From NCBI GenBank assembly GCA_012184525.1, contig WOFQ01000006.1, forward strand, positions 620,001 through 684,000: a stretch of DNA of 64,000 nt, given 5' to 3'. This document shows positions 11,033 to 21,698 of the stretch, piece after piece; position 1 is the first letter of the stretch, and every line of letters starts with the position of its first letter. The stretch comes from Xenoacremonium recifei (taxonomy: Eukaryota; Ascomycota; Sordariomycetes; Hypocreales; Nectriaceae). Below the pieces are notes generated by a model. The model was not told the origin of the DNA, did no database searches, and was given only the letters and a program-made list of their open reading frames with translations. A program made the translations under genes and the position numbers.

Positions 11033-12541
11033 CTACGCTTCAAAGACCAGAGAGACACCATCATCGCCAGCGGTCACAACTCTCTCACCCGTCTCCCCCT
11101 GAACAAAGCCTAGCACACCACCACCCTCACCGCCGCCCCGATGGCCCTTCCACTCCTTCACGAGACCAGCTTCAGCGGCCGTGGCAGCGGCGTTGGGGTT
11201 CGTGGCGCCGGCACCGCGCAGGTCCCAGCGCCGCACGACACCATCCATGCCGCAGCTGGTCAGCACCCACGAGTTGCGCACGAACTCGAGCTTGACGACC
11301 GAGTGCTCCTCGTGGGCACCGGCGATGTGGCGGCGCACGGCGAAGCGTCGGGTGGTGTCATAGACGACGATGGAGCCGTCGACAGAGCCGGCGGCCAGGA
11401 GCGTCGTGGGAGGCGCCACCGAGGCCACGGAGATGGCGAGAGACTCGATGCTGTCGGACTGCGTCTGCAAGGCGGCGAGGATCTGACCGCCAGTGGTCGG
11501 GTCGGCGGAGGCTTTGCCAGCGCGGCCGCCACGGGCTTGGGGCTGTTGTGACGCGGCGAGTCGGGGGAGGGAGACGATCTTTATAGCACCAGTAGCACCG
11601 CCAACGGCGACGAATGCACCCTTGGGGTCGATGGCAATCGAGTACAGGCCGCCCTCGACTTCGAATCGCTGGTCGTCGGCAGTCAGAGACACAGCAGTCT
11701 GACCGTTCTGTCCGACAAGACCCTTGGCGGCGGCTTCACCCCAGACATCCCACACGTGGAGGCTGCTGTCTTCGGAAATCGTCGCGAGAAGAAGGCCGTC
11801 GGCTGTCCAAGCACCCGCGGTACAAGGTCCGGTATGGAGGAAGTATGACTGGACGATCTGGAGCGGGTTGCTCGCATCGGAAGGGTCGATGGTGTAGACC
11901 CAGACAGAGCCGTCTGAGGCGCCGAGAGCGATGGTGTTTGGGTTGTTGGTCGAAGGACAGGGCGCCATCCAGTTGACCTCAGGAACTTCCTGGGCCTCGC
12001 CGAGGAACGTGAACTTGGGAACCACACCAGGCTTGGCTTCAGACTTCCATGCCCGGATTCGACCGTCTAGGCCACCACTAACGAGAATGTCGCCCTGGGG
12101 CAGCGTCCAGGTCAGCGTGTTGATCGAGTCTGTGTGGCCCTCAATGTTCCATAGAGCATCTAGCTGTGTGTTGGTGGCCTCGGCGCTGGCAGGATCGCTG
12201 GCGTAGCTTGCGGGAAGCACCGGTCTTGACTGAGCGGCGGAGGTATCGAAAACCCATCCGGCACCAGGAGCATCGTCTTCCTGGCCTGCAGAGCCTCCCA
12301 CCGCGACGAGCGACGGGTGAACAGGGTGCTGGGCGATGGCGAAGAGAGAGTCTTGGGGGAGGTCGAAGTAGGCTATGGAATCGTTTTGGAGTGTAAGTTC
12401 TTCGTTGTCCGAGTCCATGGCGAGATCATCGCCCTCAGGGACTTCTTCGGCGGCATCGTCGGCGTCGAGGAGTTCGTCCATATCGTCGTCTCCGCGGGGG
12501 GGATCATTTTCATGATCGCGGGGGTCGTTGGAGGAAGACAT
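11033..12541 (-). CDS. WD40-repeat ribosome assembly chaperone, Sqt1/AAMP family
   Basis: An uninterrupted frame of 502 residues. The first 55 residues are very acidic (DDDMDELLDADD and similar). After that come WD40-type repeats such as LWNIEGHTDSINTLTWTLP, SGGLDGRIRAWKSE, ISEDSSLHVWDVWG, AAGSVDGSIVVYDTT and TSCGMDGVVRRWDLR. The acidic N-terminus followed by a beta-propeller is the layout of yeast Sqt1 and animal AAMP. In yeast, Sqt1 binds nascent Rpl10 (uL16) and escorts it to the 60S subunit, so a role in cytoplasmic ribosome maturation is expected. The start is supported by a CT-rich leader on the minus strand and by the conserved acidic tract directly after it. No intron is needed. Confidence 0.85.
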   Translation of the reverse strand: MSSSNDPRDHENDPPRGDDDMDELLDADDAAEEVPEGDDLAMDSDNEELTLQNDSIAYFDLPQDSLFAIAQHPVHPSLVAVGGSAGQEDDAPGAGWVFDTSAAQSRPVLPASYASDPASAEATNTQLDALWNIEGHTDSINTLTWTLPQGDILVSGGLDGRIRAWKSEAKPGVVPKFTFLGEAQEVPEVNWMAPCPSTNNPNTIALGASDGSVWVYTIDPSDASNPLQIVQSYFLHTGPCTAGAWTADGLLLATISEDSSLHVWDVWGEAAAKGLVGQNGQTAVSLTADDQRFEVEGGLYSIAIDPKGAFVAVGGATGAIKIVSLPRLAASQQPQARGGRAGKASADPTTGGQILAALQTQSDSIESLAISVASVAPPTTLLAAGSVDGSIVVYDTTRRFAVRRHIAGAHEEHSVVKLEFVRNSWVLTSCGMDGVVRRWDLRGAGATNPNAAATAAEAGLVKEWKGHRGGGEGGGVLGFVQGETGERVVTAGDDGVSLVFEA

Positions 12542-13051
12542 GATGCGATTCCGGCTTGGTGGGCTTGGTGACTGTGTCGATGATAGTGCAAAAGCCCAGT
12601 ACGAGTTCCCAGGTAATGCTATTTATGTGAGCAGCAACAAGAGCTGTCGCAGGTTGGGGAGGCAAAAAGAATGCCCTGGTCGTCTTCTTGCTTGCTTGCT
12701 TGATAAGCGATGGAGGGGAGCAACTTTTTTGGGAAAGATTTTGAATTGCGGGGTGGTGACACAACTGCGGGACAGTGGCTTCAGCTGTGGCTGGAGCTGC
12801 AAACGGGAAGGAATGTAAGCCAGCCTTACTAAGGTGACTCTTTTCAGCTTCAACACTTGCTTCACGGAGGCACCTCAATTCAACATCGTGTGCCTTCGTT
12901 TTCAGCTTGAAAGAAGAATAAATGGACATTTTGCTATGTGCCTAAGCCAAAGTCTGCCTTCAACGCCGCGCATAATGTACCGCCAAAAAGGCCCGTCTCG
13001 ATTACCCTCCTCTCTCCTCGCCAACCACCAGTCCGTTCTCAGATGCCCACA
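12542..13051. other. Promoter region of the Sqt1-type gene
   Basis: A 510-bp interval between the start of the WD40 gene and the stop of the next minus-strand gene. It is CT-rich on the minus strand near the WD40 start. No separate gene is seen. Confidence 0.4.
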
Positions 13052-13984
13052 TCATGAGTGTGGTGTTGGGTACCTCATCTCGGGCGAGCTCGTATCCGCG
13101 TGACTAAATGCAGGCGATGACATGCTCACAGATCCAGTTCCTCCTCCTACACTCGAGGTATTATGAGGCACCTCTGCAGGCAGCTCCGATACAACGGCTG
13201 GGGCAGCAAGTTCGGACGGCGGTGCTTGATGACTGCCGTATAGCTCGCTGGGCGCAGCGTTTGGAGGGAGTTCCTTGGGTTCATCATGATAACCACCTGT
13301 GTTCGCGGCCGTGCTGCTGCGCTGCTTGCGTCGCCGGTACCAGAAGAAGACGCCCAGGAGAACCGCAACGACCACACAAGGAATCACCACGCCAATGGCG
13401 GCTTTGGCACCCGTGGAGAGGCCGCTGGATGAGCTATCGGGGCTGGACGTAGCAGAGCCCGTGCTGCTGCTGGTACCCGTTGAAGTCGTGCCCGTTGATG
13501 TTGCAGTACTGGACAGATCGCTGGACTGGTATATCATCTTCAAACCATAGGCATTGATGCCATCGCCCCCCGTCATGGTCACCGCCGATGTGATGGGAAC
13601 GGTACCGCTCAAGCTCGTCACTAACACGACCGTCGATTCGGAGCCCGCGCTCCACGTGCACTCCATGTCCGTCCAAACCGAGCTCAGCGCGTTCGCGTCT
13701 GTCACGCAGTGCATTTGCAATCCCAGGGCAGGCCGAGTTGGGCAGCAGGTGATGGTCGTCTCTTCGCCCGAGGTGCTGGTGCAGCGGCTGATGGCCGAGT
13801 ATCCCGACGGGCAGGCCGTGCCAGGCGAGTAGTAGTTCGTTCGACCAGGCTCGAAGTCGCTCGGGAGACATGTCGAAGCCATGTCGATGGCCACGATGCT
13901 GTCGCTGCTGACGGCAGTGCATTTTCCTGGAACCGAGGTGAAGGCCGTGGGAAAGGGCCCCAGGATCGAGATGCTGCTGCTCAT
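13052..13984 (-). CDS. Ser/Thr-rich single-pass membrane protein, function unknown
   Basis: A 310-residue protein read from the ATG at 13984; the frame stays open further upstream, but those residues look like leader sequence. Residues 20-110 hold about nine cysteines and short motifs such as ACPSGYSAISRC, suggesting a disulfide-bonded extracellular domain. Residues 155-192 are a Ser/Thr/Gly linker likely to be O-glycosylated. Residues 194-216 form one membrane span (AIGVVIPCVVVAVLLGVFFW) followed by the basic stop-transfer RRRKQR. The Pro/Ser-rich tail ends in EMRYPTPHS. The layout resembles fungal Mid2/WSC-like wall-stress sensors, but no classical signal peptide or named domain is visible. 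I call it a membrane protein only. An upstream exon could supply a signal peptide. Confidence 0.65.
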   Translation of the reverse strand: MSSSISILGPFPTAFTSVPGKCTAVSSDSIVAIDMASTCLPSDFEPGRTNYYSPGTACPSGYSAISRCTSTSGEETTITCCPTRPALGLQMHCVTDANALSSVWTDMECTWSAGSESTVVLVTSLSGTVPITSAVTMTGGDGINAYGLKMIYQSSDLSSTATSTGTTSTGTSSSTGSATSSPDSSSSGLSTGAKAAIGVVIPCVVVAVLLGVFFWYRRRKQRSSTAANTGGYHDEPKELPPNAAPSELYGSHQAPPSELAAPAVVSELPAEVPHNTSSVGGGTGSVSMSSPAFSHADTSSPEMRYPTPHS

Positions 13985-15647
13985 GATGGCGATGTGATGC
14001 GACGGAGTGGAAAGGGTCTCGTGCGGATTTCGATTAAGGTTGTTGTTCGGTCGAGCCGCGATTCGATATAGGCATCGGTCAAGTTGAAGGTAAGATATCA
14101 AGGTGACGAGCTCTTCTCGTCCACCAGGCGCCTCAACACCAAAAATGGGTATCGTCTGGGTATCAATCGGCCTCAAAAAAGAGCACACAAAGAAACGAAG
14201 AGATGCAAGAGAAGGATCACCAAAAGCTTAGGACTCGCTGGAGGACACTGGCCCCGGGGGAACGAGGACCCATTGGCTCATTTAGATCACCAGAGGTAAT
14301 GCGAGATTCACCCACCCTCATCCTTACAAGTCCGAGGATCGCTGGCGCTGCAACGCTGGCTGTGCCCTCTGCGACGACCATCGTTGCCGCAACAGGGATA
14401 GCATGTGCTGTGCCGTAGGGGCTTCGCTTGAGGGGGGGCGAAGCAGTTGTCTCCTTTGGCGCGAGTTTAGAACTGTGACGGGCCGTGGCGATGGCGGGCT
14501 TGGTGTTGATCTGAGACGTTCCTGGATCACGAACCGCCACTTGTCAAGCACCTCTTGTTTGACATTCCTTCTCACAGCTCAGCTGAAAGCCTTCGTACAT
14601 GAGGCGTCTCAATCTCAGAGCATTTGAGCTCGAGTCTCATCGCTCGCATCATCGCGAAGCACATGCACCGATCCTCAATCTTTCAAGATGAGACGTCTAC
14701 TCCGCCAATCAACCCCCCTTCAAATGTCTCCGAGGACCCTCTGCAGCGGATCGTCTTCCCACCCCCCGGTCTCCGCCACAGCCCACAAGGCAGAGAAAAC
14801 AAGGCATTGCCAGGATCCATGCATATCTCGGCCCGGGGGAGAAGCGCGGTCAAGCGCGGAAGAAGAAGGTCGAGCAGTTTGGTGGTCAGCATCTGGAATC
14901 TTGGGTGCGGCGGCTGATAGTTCCGTATTAGACGACACATTAGCAACGCCACGGGCTGCAACTTTGTGTCTGCATCTTCTCACTTGCTCGATTTCAATCA
15001 CCTCGCTCAACTCTGCATCCAAGATCAACTTCCTAATACACTGTCTGAATGGGGCAGGGCTGGAGTAGCGCTGACGCGCGAGGACAAGCGTATTTCAGCC
15101 CACTGACGATCCCGAAGTGAGATTAAATCCTTCTAGCAATTTGACTTGCGATGTCCGAGATCTGCTCCGGCCTTTAGTTATCCTCGTAAACGTGCCTTAT
15201 ATACTGATGGAACCCCAAGAGGTCTGTGCCTGCATAAATACTGAAATGGTTGAACATCCCTGGTGCGTGGCGTAAGTCCCTAACATATCGTGCTGCAATC
15301 AGATCAGAGACTCGACACTAGATGAATGTCAGATTGGCAATTTCTGCCCACTCAAGTGAACTCAACAAGAGAATTAACGAGAAATTCGTAAGGATCAACA
15401 GAAATATGCCAACTATCCATTTCAACATGTAGAGTGGGATTTTTGACCCGGAAAGTAAGTGAAGGGAAACTGGAATTATCACTATAGGGTACCACTTCGT
15501 AAGTCCGTCTCTCCAAGTGAAGTAACGCCGCAGACGCAAAACTGTCATATTGATATACATCTCCATTCCCAAGTTTATAGCACCCAGCTATAAGATAAGA
15601 ATATTTAGCAACCTCGCCATCCATAACGCCTCTGATTTTTGCCCAAG
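13985..15647. other. Intergenic, no supported gene
   Basis: 1.66 kb between two minus-strand genes. It holds the upstream region of the membrane-protein gene and the 3' flank of the Spp1-type gene. Frames at 14217-14540 (-) and 14624-14917 (+) are open for about 100 codons, but they overlap other frames and have no recognisable motif. Confidence 0.4.
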
Positions 15648-17057
15648 TTACCCATCCAGGACCTCTACCCAGTTCTTTTCCGCCCTCTTCCTTCGCCATC
15701 GTTCTCCCGCAGCCTCTCTCACCACCTTCTCCTCGGCAGCAACCTCAGCCGCCTGACCGGCCATCTCTCGGATCTGATGTTTAATACCTAGCCCAAGCAT
15801 CTTATACCATCCGCTATGCACTTTACACCGCTTTCGCTCACACATGCCGCGGACCTCGTCGCCTTCACCTAGGGGATCGCTGAGCTTGGATGTCTTGAAG
15901 ACGGCCTCGCCCTCCGGTGTCTTGGTGTAAGCAGCGAAGGCGTCGCGAGCGAGGACTGTATCGAGGCGCTGGTCGTAGCCACATATGTCCTCACCAATAC
16001 GACCAGCGGTGATGGCGGCGCGACGGCGAGTTTGGGCGAATTCAATAAGGTCCAGCATTTTATGGCAGAGGAGGGTTTCCTCTGCGAGGTGGAAGCGGGC
16101 ATTCTCTGTGCCCTCGAGGAATTCTTTTTCCTCTGCTGACAGGCCTCGAGGGGCCTTCTCATCGACATCTATAACTAAGTCAGTAAATAAGAAACAAAGT
16201 TGCAAAAGGGGGCTTCACTGACCCATGGAATCCCCGTTTGCTGCATCTGCAGGCTCGTTGGAGAACGGCTCCCTCGCTAATTTCCAAAGCCCTTTCTCGT
16301 CTACTCCTGACAGTCCGCTTGATAATAAGGCCATGAACTCCTCTTGGCCCAGTTGATCACTGAAAGGACCTTTGGCTGATGATTTGGGCAGTCTTGACAC
16401 CATGCGCTCCCACCACGTCTGAGCATGCTCATTTGAGCAGAAGACGCTCGGTTCTGGTTGCCTGAGACGCGCCGCTTTCTTGCATCCGCCGAGCGCGCAC
16501 GTCTTTCTGTATAACGTGAAGAGGTTTGCGTTGGTGCAGTTCGGGCAGATGAACTTCTCAATGAGCGACTCTCCGATCTCTTTGCTGAGCTTGATGCACT
16601 CTCCGTGGAACCAGTCCTCGCAGTTTTCGCAACAAATCATCCACCTATGGTCGTCTGGCCCGCGGCAGATGCAATACGGCCCGTGGTCGGACTCCTCATC
16701 CTCCTCATCAGATGCCGCTTCTTCGGCAGAGGCGTTGGCAGCTTGATCAGATTTAGGCTTCTTAGCCATTTTCCCAGGACCATTCTTGGGTCTTTTTGGC
16801 GCCCGTTTCACAGTCGCAGCCGTGCCCTTCTTTTTGGATGCTGCGGAATGATGAACTGCCATGTTTGGTGTTTCCGTCGATGGAATAGGCGATGAACGGG
16901 AGGGAGACTTGGAAGATGGAGGTGGAGGCGCAGGATCGGATGATAGACGGGAGGCGACATCAGGTTTTGATTCCTCTATCCGCGGCTCTTCAATGAGCTC
17001 AAAGCGGGGTTGCTCACTGCTCGCCATTGTTTCCATTGTGGGTGGTGTTTGCTCCAT
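15648..17057 (-). CDS. Set1 complex (COMPASS) PHD-finger subunit Spp1
   Basis: Two exons, 17057-16223 and 16168-15648, join across a 54-nt intron to give 451 residues. After a Pro/Ser- and Lys-rich N-terminus and an acidic patch (residues 113-124), residues 127-174 are a canonical PHD finger with Cys4-His-Cys3 ligands (YCICRGPDDHRWMICCENC, DWFHGEC, ICPNC). A second Cys/His cluster follows (CALGGCKKAARL, FCSNEHAQTWW), as in Spp1/CXXC1. The C-terminal half is helical and carries CERKRCKVHSGWYKM. In yeast Spp1 reads H3K4me3, is part of the Set1 methyltransferase complex and links it to chromatin. Divergent from the Sco1 gene, with 423 bp between the start codons. Confidence 0.88.
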
Positions 17058-17480
17058 TGTTGGATCTGAATGGTGAAAGCAGCCTCTGTCAGGGGCCGGC
17101 TTTCGACGCGTTCCTGGCCTATCGCGACGGATTACTGAGCACTTCCCCAGCAGGAACCAATATTTTTATAACCCAGAACGCCTTGCGAAACACATTAGTT
17201 AGATAAGAGAGAAACGAAATAAAAGTTGTTGAGGATTTGACCAGAGAGTTGCATTCAGGTCGATGAGGCTTCCACGTTTGACTGAGAGGTTGGATTCCTC
17301 TCTAAGTGACTTAGCGCCACAGTGTGGCTTGTCGCGCATGACGAACCTGGTCGGCAAAACACCGGCCGGGGACTTTTTGGGGAACTCTTCCATATTGGAT
17401 CGAAAGATTGTCGATTTACAACAGCAGATTCCTGTCTTGTCATTGCGCCGGCAACATACGGACATTCGACCTAGCCCGAC
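17058..17480. promoter_or_regulatory. Shared divergent promoter region, Spp1 and Sco1
   Basis: This 423-bp gap separates the divergent start codons of the Spp1-type and Sco1 genes, so it must drive both. The middle (about 17160-17240) is AT-rich. No defined site is assigned. Confidence 0.45.
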
Positions 17481-18486
17481 ATGTCGAAGGCAATCGCGAC
17501 GTCGAGGCCGCTCCAGGGCATGCTCTCGAAGCAACTGCCCTTGCGGCAATGCCAGCGCTGCATCTCTGGCAGTGCGCTGCAGCCAAAGCAGCTCCGACCT
17601 ACGATTCCCCAATCCGCCATTCAGTCGAGGCAGCCGATCACCCAGCGACGGACCAAGTTTAAGACGGTCGAGCAAGCGAAGGCCCGGTATAGCAATGGGG
17701 TATGATATTGAGAAGACGGCCAGCGCTGGTCTTGGAGTGTGGTGCTGACAAATGCGCACAGCCGTTCTCGTGGAGGGCCGGACTCCTGTTCGTTGCGACT
17801 TGCGGCGGGCTCGTATGGTATTTCGAGTTTGAGAAGGGCCGCATGCAGAGGAAGCGAATTGCCGAGGCGGCGAAGGGCGTTGGTCGGCCAAAGGTTGGAG
17901 GGTCGTTCGAGTTGATTGACCAGAACGGGAAACCCTTCTCGAGCGAAATGATGAAGGGCAAATACTCTCTGGTGAGTTTGAGAAGACCGGAAGCTTGTTC
18001 TGTGTTTCAATTGCTATAATTAACCCGGAATATGGGCTTGGCTAACGTGCTCGGGCGCAGGTCTACTTTGGCTTCACGCGCTGCCCCGACATTTGCCCCG
18101 AAGAGCTCGACAAGATGGCGCGCATGCTGGATATAGTCGAAGCGAAGGCACCTGACGCATTGCTCCCCATTTTCATCACTTGCGATCCCGCGCGCGACGA
18201 CCCCCCTGCTCTGAAAGAATACCTGGGCGAGTTCCATCCGAAGTTCATCGGCCTGACAGGCACGTATGACCAGATCAAGGCCCTCTGCAAGAAATACCGT
18301 GTCTATTTCAGTACGCCTCAGAACGTCAAGCCGGGCCAGGATTACTTGGTAGACCACAGCATCTACTTTTACCTTATGGATCCGGAGGGAGACTTTGTGG
18401 AGGCGCTGGGTCGACAGCATTCGCCAGATCAGGCGGCGAAGGTCATCCTGGATCACATGCAGGATTGGTCAGGCAAATCTAGCTGA
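17481..18486 (+). CDS. sco1: Mitochondrial copper chaperone Sco1
   Basis: Three exons, 17481-17699, 17762-17971 and 18061-18486, give 284 residues. The first 70 residues are basic and Ser/Gln-rich, as expected for a mitochondrial presequence. A membrane span follows at the start of exon 2 (AGLLFVATCGGLVWYF). The thioredoxin-like domain then has the copper-binding motif TRCPDICPEEL, with cysteines at about 151 and 155, and the third ligand, a histidine at about 242, in YLVDHSIYFYL. These three ligands define functional Sco proteins, which hand copper to the CuA site of cytochrome c oxidase subunit 2 in the intermembrane space. All key residues are present. The start was chosen because the frame opens there with the presequence and a CT-rich leader lies before it. 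Confidence 0.92.
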
Positions 18487-18936
18487 GCGGATGACATTTA
18501 AAAGAGAAGGATAGCTGTGGTGATATCTGTAAAAATACTTGTACCACCAAAATTGTTGATAGAAAGATGCCACAAGGGTAATAACCACTCAATCAATTGT
18601 AATTTTGAACACGAAGAAACCAATACAGCCAATTAAAAACATCGAGACCAATTATCCCAAGTGAGTCGGACGAGCGTCGACAAATTTAGGTTGCTGTTTC
18701 CTCCGTTGCGACTAATACCCACGTTGAGACATGGACGTCGGATATTGGCGGGTTTTTGCCGACTGATAGGGGCGGTTGTCGATATCGGCGATAGCTCTCT
18801 TGACTCAGCATAGCTCTTGACTTCCAACAACTGGAGCTTTATTGACTGTGACACGACCACCAGCAACGATACATTTTCACTCAATCGCTTAGCTTTGTAT
18901 TTCCTCGTTCAGTTTCTCTGTTCTTCAACCATACCG
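18487..18936. other. Intergenic: Sco1 3' flank and HAD hydrolase promoter
   Basis: 450 bp between two plus-strand genes. The first part is AT-rich and probably carries the Sco1 terminator. The part before 18937 is CT-rich, as a leader would be. Confidence 0.45.
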
Positions 18937-20615
18937 ATGAGGCGCTCGTGCGTGGTCGGTCAGTGCCGACACGCCGCACGCTGTTGGCCCGTCCGGCCTC
19001 GTCACTCCGTGTCTCCCATAGCTCTAGCAAGCAGTTGCACTCCCAGGTCTCTACTCTATCCGAGCTCTAGATCATTTCAGATCTCCTCTTCTCTAAGGTC
19101 CAAGCCGAAGGGATCGCTTGGTCAATTGTCGGGAATTGACCCGAAGAGCCTCCATGATCCAAGTGAAGCGTCAAGGAAGCTGTTTTCGGAGTTTGCCTTT
19201 GCCTTTGAGTATGTCTCCGTCACCCACCTTTCCCACTTACTTTTCAATGGAACTGCAGCTTAAGCCTCAAGCTTCGTTCCGATTTTCTGATAATATGGAT
19301 GCTAATGGGGTTCTAGCATTGATGGCGTCCTGTATCAGGGCCGGAACCGCGTGGAAGGGGCCGAGAAGGTGATCAAGATGATCAGGAGCAACGGGATTCG
19401 ATACGTATTCCTGACCAACGGTGGAGGCGTGTCGGAGAACAAGAAAGCACAAACTCTGCAACAAAGGCTTAAGATACCTGAGCATGAAGATGTAATCCGG
19501 GACAGGATGATTCTGTCTCATACACCCATGAGTGCATGGAGCGATTCGCTGAAGAACGAAGGCACCATTTTCATCACCGGATCGCATCCCGAACAGGCTC
19601 GGCAACTGGCCCTCGAGTGAGTACCTATGACATTGGATTTTCCTTTACTCTGACTGACCTCTTTAGTTACGGTTTCAAGCGCGTCGTCACCCCAGGCGAC
19701 ATACTGGCTGCCTGTCCAGATGTCTACCCATTTGAACTCGGTAAGAGTGGGCTTCACGACAAGCACGTCCCTCTTCCAGACGGGAAGAGGATCTTTCTCG
19801 GTGATCCCTATACGGAGAAGCTCCCGGAGGATGCGTTGAAGATTGACCAAATTTTCATCTGGAACGACCCGCGCGATTGGTCTGTCGATATTCAGATGGT
19901 GTACGACCTGCTGGTCTCTCACCAAGGATACATGGGGACGATTTCTCACAAGAATGGAGACAAGTCGTTGCCCAACGATGGCTGGCAACAGGACGGACAG
20001 CCAGGTATCTGGATCTCCAATATGGACCTTCTGTGGAAGACGAACTACCCGGTGAATCGCTTTGGAACTGGGGCGTTCATGGCAGCTCTGGAGGGGGTGT
20101 GGTCGACAGCCACCCACGGCAAGCAACTACAATACGAGGCGTTGGGAAAGCCGTCTCGTCATACCTACAAATACGCACATGAGCGGCTGCTCCGCTACTA
20201 TCACGATATGGCATGTGCGCGGGGTGACGAGCCTGCCCACGACACGGCAACCTGCCACCCCCTGAAGCGCGTTTACATGATCGGAGACAACCCAGAGAGC
20301 GACATTCGCGGGGCCAACGACTTCGAGGCGGACGACGGCACGCAGTGGATCCCGATCCTCGTGCGGACGGGCGTCTGGCGTCAAACGGCGGCACAGCGGG
20401 AGCCACGGCACCGGCCGGCCGTGATTGTCGACGACGTGGTGGACGCGGTGGTGTGGGCGCTGAACAACGAAGGCCTGAAGGCGTCGCGAGAGTGGCTGCT
20501 GTCGGCTCTGGCGCACACGAAGGGATACATCAAGCTGCCCGAGCTCCAGCTGAAGTCCGGGGAGACAGGGGGGGTGCATCCGAGTGAGCGGGAGGCCGGT
20601 GAGGCAAGGCTGTGA
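18937..20615 (+). CDS. HAD-superfamily hydrolase, CECR5/TIGR01456 type, probably mitochondrial
   Basis: Exons 18937-19208, 19317-19616 and 19667-20615 give 506 residues. The first intron splits the first Asp of the catalytic motif, which is restored as FAFDIDGVLYQG (DxD motif I). Motif II is visible in YVFLTNGGG, and the acidic motif near the C-terminus is MIGDNPESDIRGAND. Together these mark a class IIA HAD hydrolase of the CECR5/YKR070W group. The N-terminus (MRRSCVVGQCRHAARCWPVR and following) is rich in Arg and Ser with no acids, as in a mitochondrial presequence. The substrate is unknown; family members are usually annotated as phosphatases. The final 20 residues are variable. Confidence 0.85.
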
Positions 20616-21698
20616 GAGATAGGGGCAAGCGGAGAGGCGGTTCCGGGGGGGACGGGATGGCGAGGTCTTATGTGGAAGGTCGTTACAGTGCACCGAATGG
20701 GGGCCATAGAGACGGCATTTGATGGTCATACAGCAGCTAGAGGAGCCGTCCTGTAATTCGTCAATGAGACATGGACTTGGTGATATGGTGTGAGGTCTGT
20801 GAGCTTCGAGTCCATTGATCCATGTCTCAGCCGGGGCGCACGCACGGAGCACGCCGTCTGATACCAACCGTGAGAAAACAGCTGGCAATTCCCGCGGCCA
20901 ATTCAAATGACCGGCACGGCCCGAGGAAGGATTTTCTCAGCTTGTTGGCGCTGCGAATCACGGAAAGCATTGCATAAGAGATTCGCAGCGGTGAGGCCTG
21001 GTTTTCGCTATCGGTGAGCGCGGCCATGTGAGCCATTACCCAAAGCGCGACCGAGGGCTGGGGCTCGCTGCTATGGCGGACGGCTAGAGGGTCTAGCGCC
21101 CGCTAGCCACGCTGAGCTCCAGTGGGGGGACCGCCTAAGGGTTCGCGGGCCTCAGGGGGGTTTGGAGGGGGGTTACATCATAGCTGTGGCGACTGACAGG
21201 CCTCGGTGAGGGGATTCGGGGAATGCTTGGGGGAATGAGAGGGATGTAAGTTGGCGATGCGGCGGCCAGGGCAAAAACAGGATTGCCTTACGTACTGGCT
21301 TTGCCGCCCGGGTGATTCAGATTCAGCCAAGTTTGTTGGGAATTGGAAACGGGAAGGTGCCTTCGGGTACACTACGCTTTCACCGACTTCCTCTGCTAAC
21401 CGCCCGAGAGCCAGCCCAGCCATTATCGTATCACATGTGCTAGGCCCTGTGCGGCGCGCGATAAGCCCAAACCCACTCCCACGTTCTCAGGCTTCTAGGC
21501 TGTTCAGGGCTGCCTCTCATCAACATTTTCGCATCCATAGGCACCGCAGGCCCTGCATCCTATTCCCTGCCACTGCACCGCTTTTTGCCTCCTTCGACAC
21601 TGCTCTGCTGCGTGTATGGCTCGCCAAGCCACATAGACGAGAAAAAACACCCCTCCCTGCCGACACTCCGGGCCGTCTGTACTTACACCCGCGCCGCC
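20616..21698. other. Upstream region of the choline kinase gene
   Basis: 1.08 kb between the HAD hydrolase stop and the choline kinase start. Around 21120-21175 there are several G runs on the plus strand, including two of six. The last 250 bp are C-rich and probably form the promoter and leader of the kinase gene. No gene is seen. Confidence 0.4.

Noticed and set aside
17199..17891. 230-codon minus-strand frame
   Set aside because: It is antisense to the Sco1 exons, which carry the conserved protein text.
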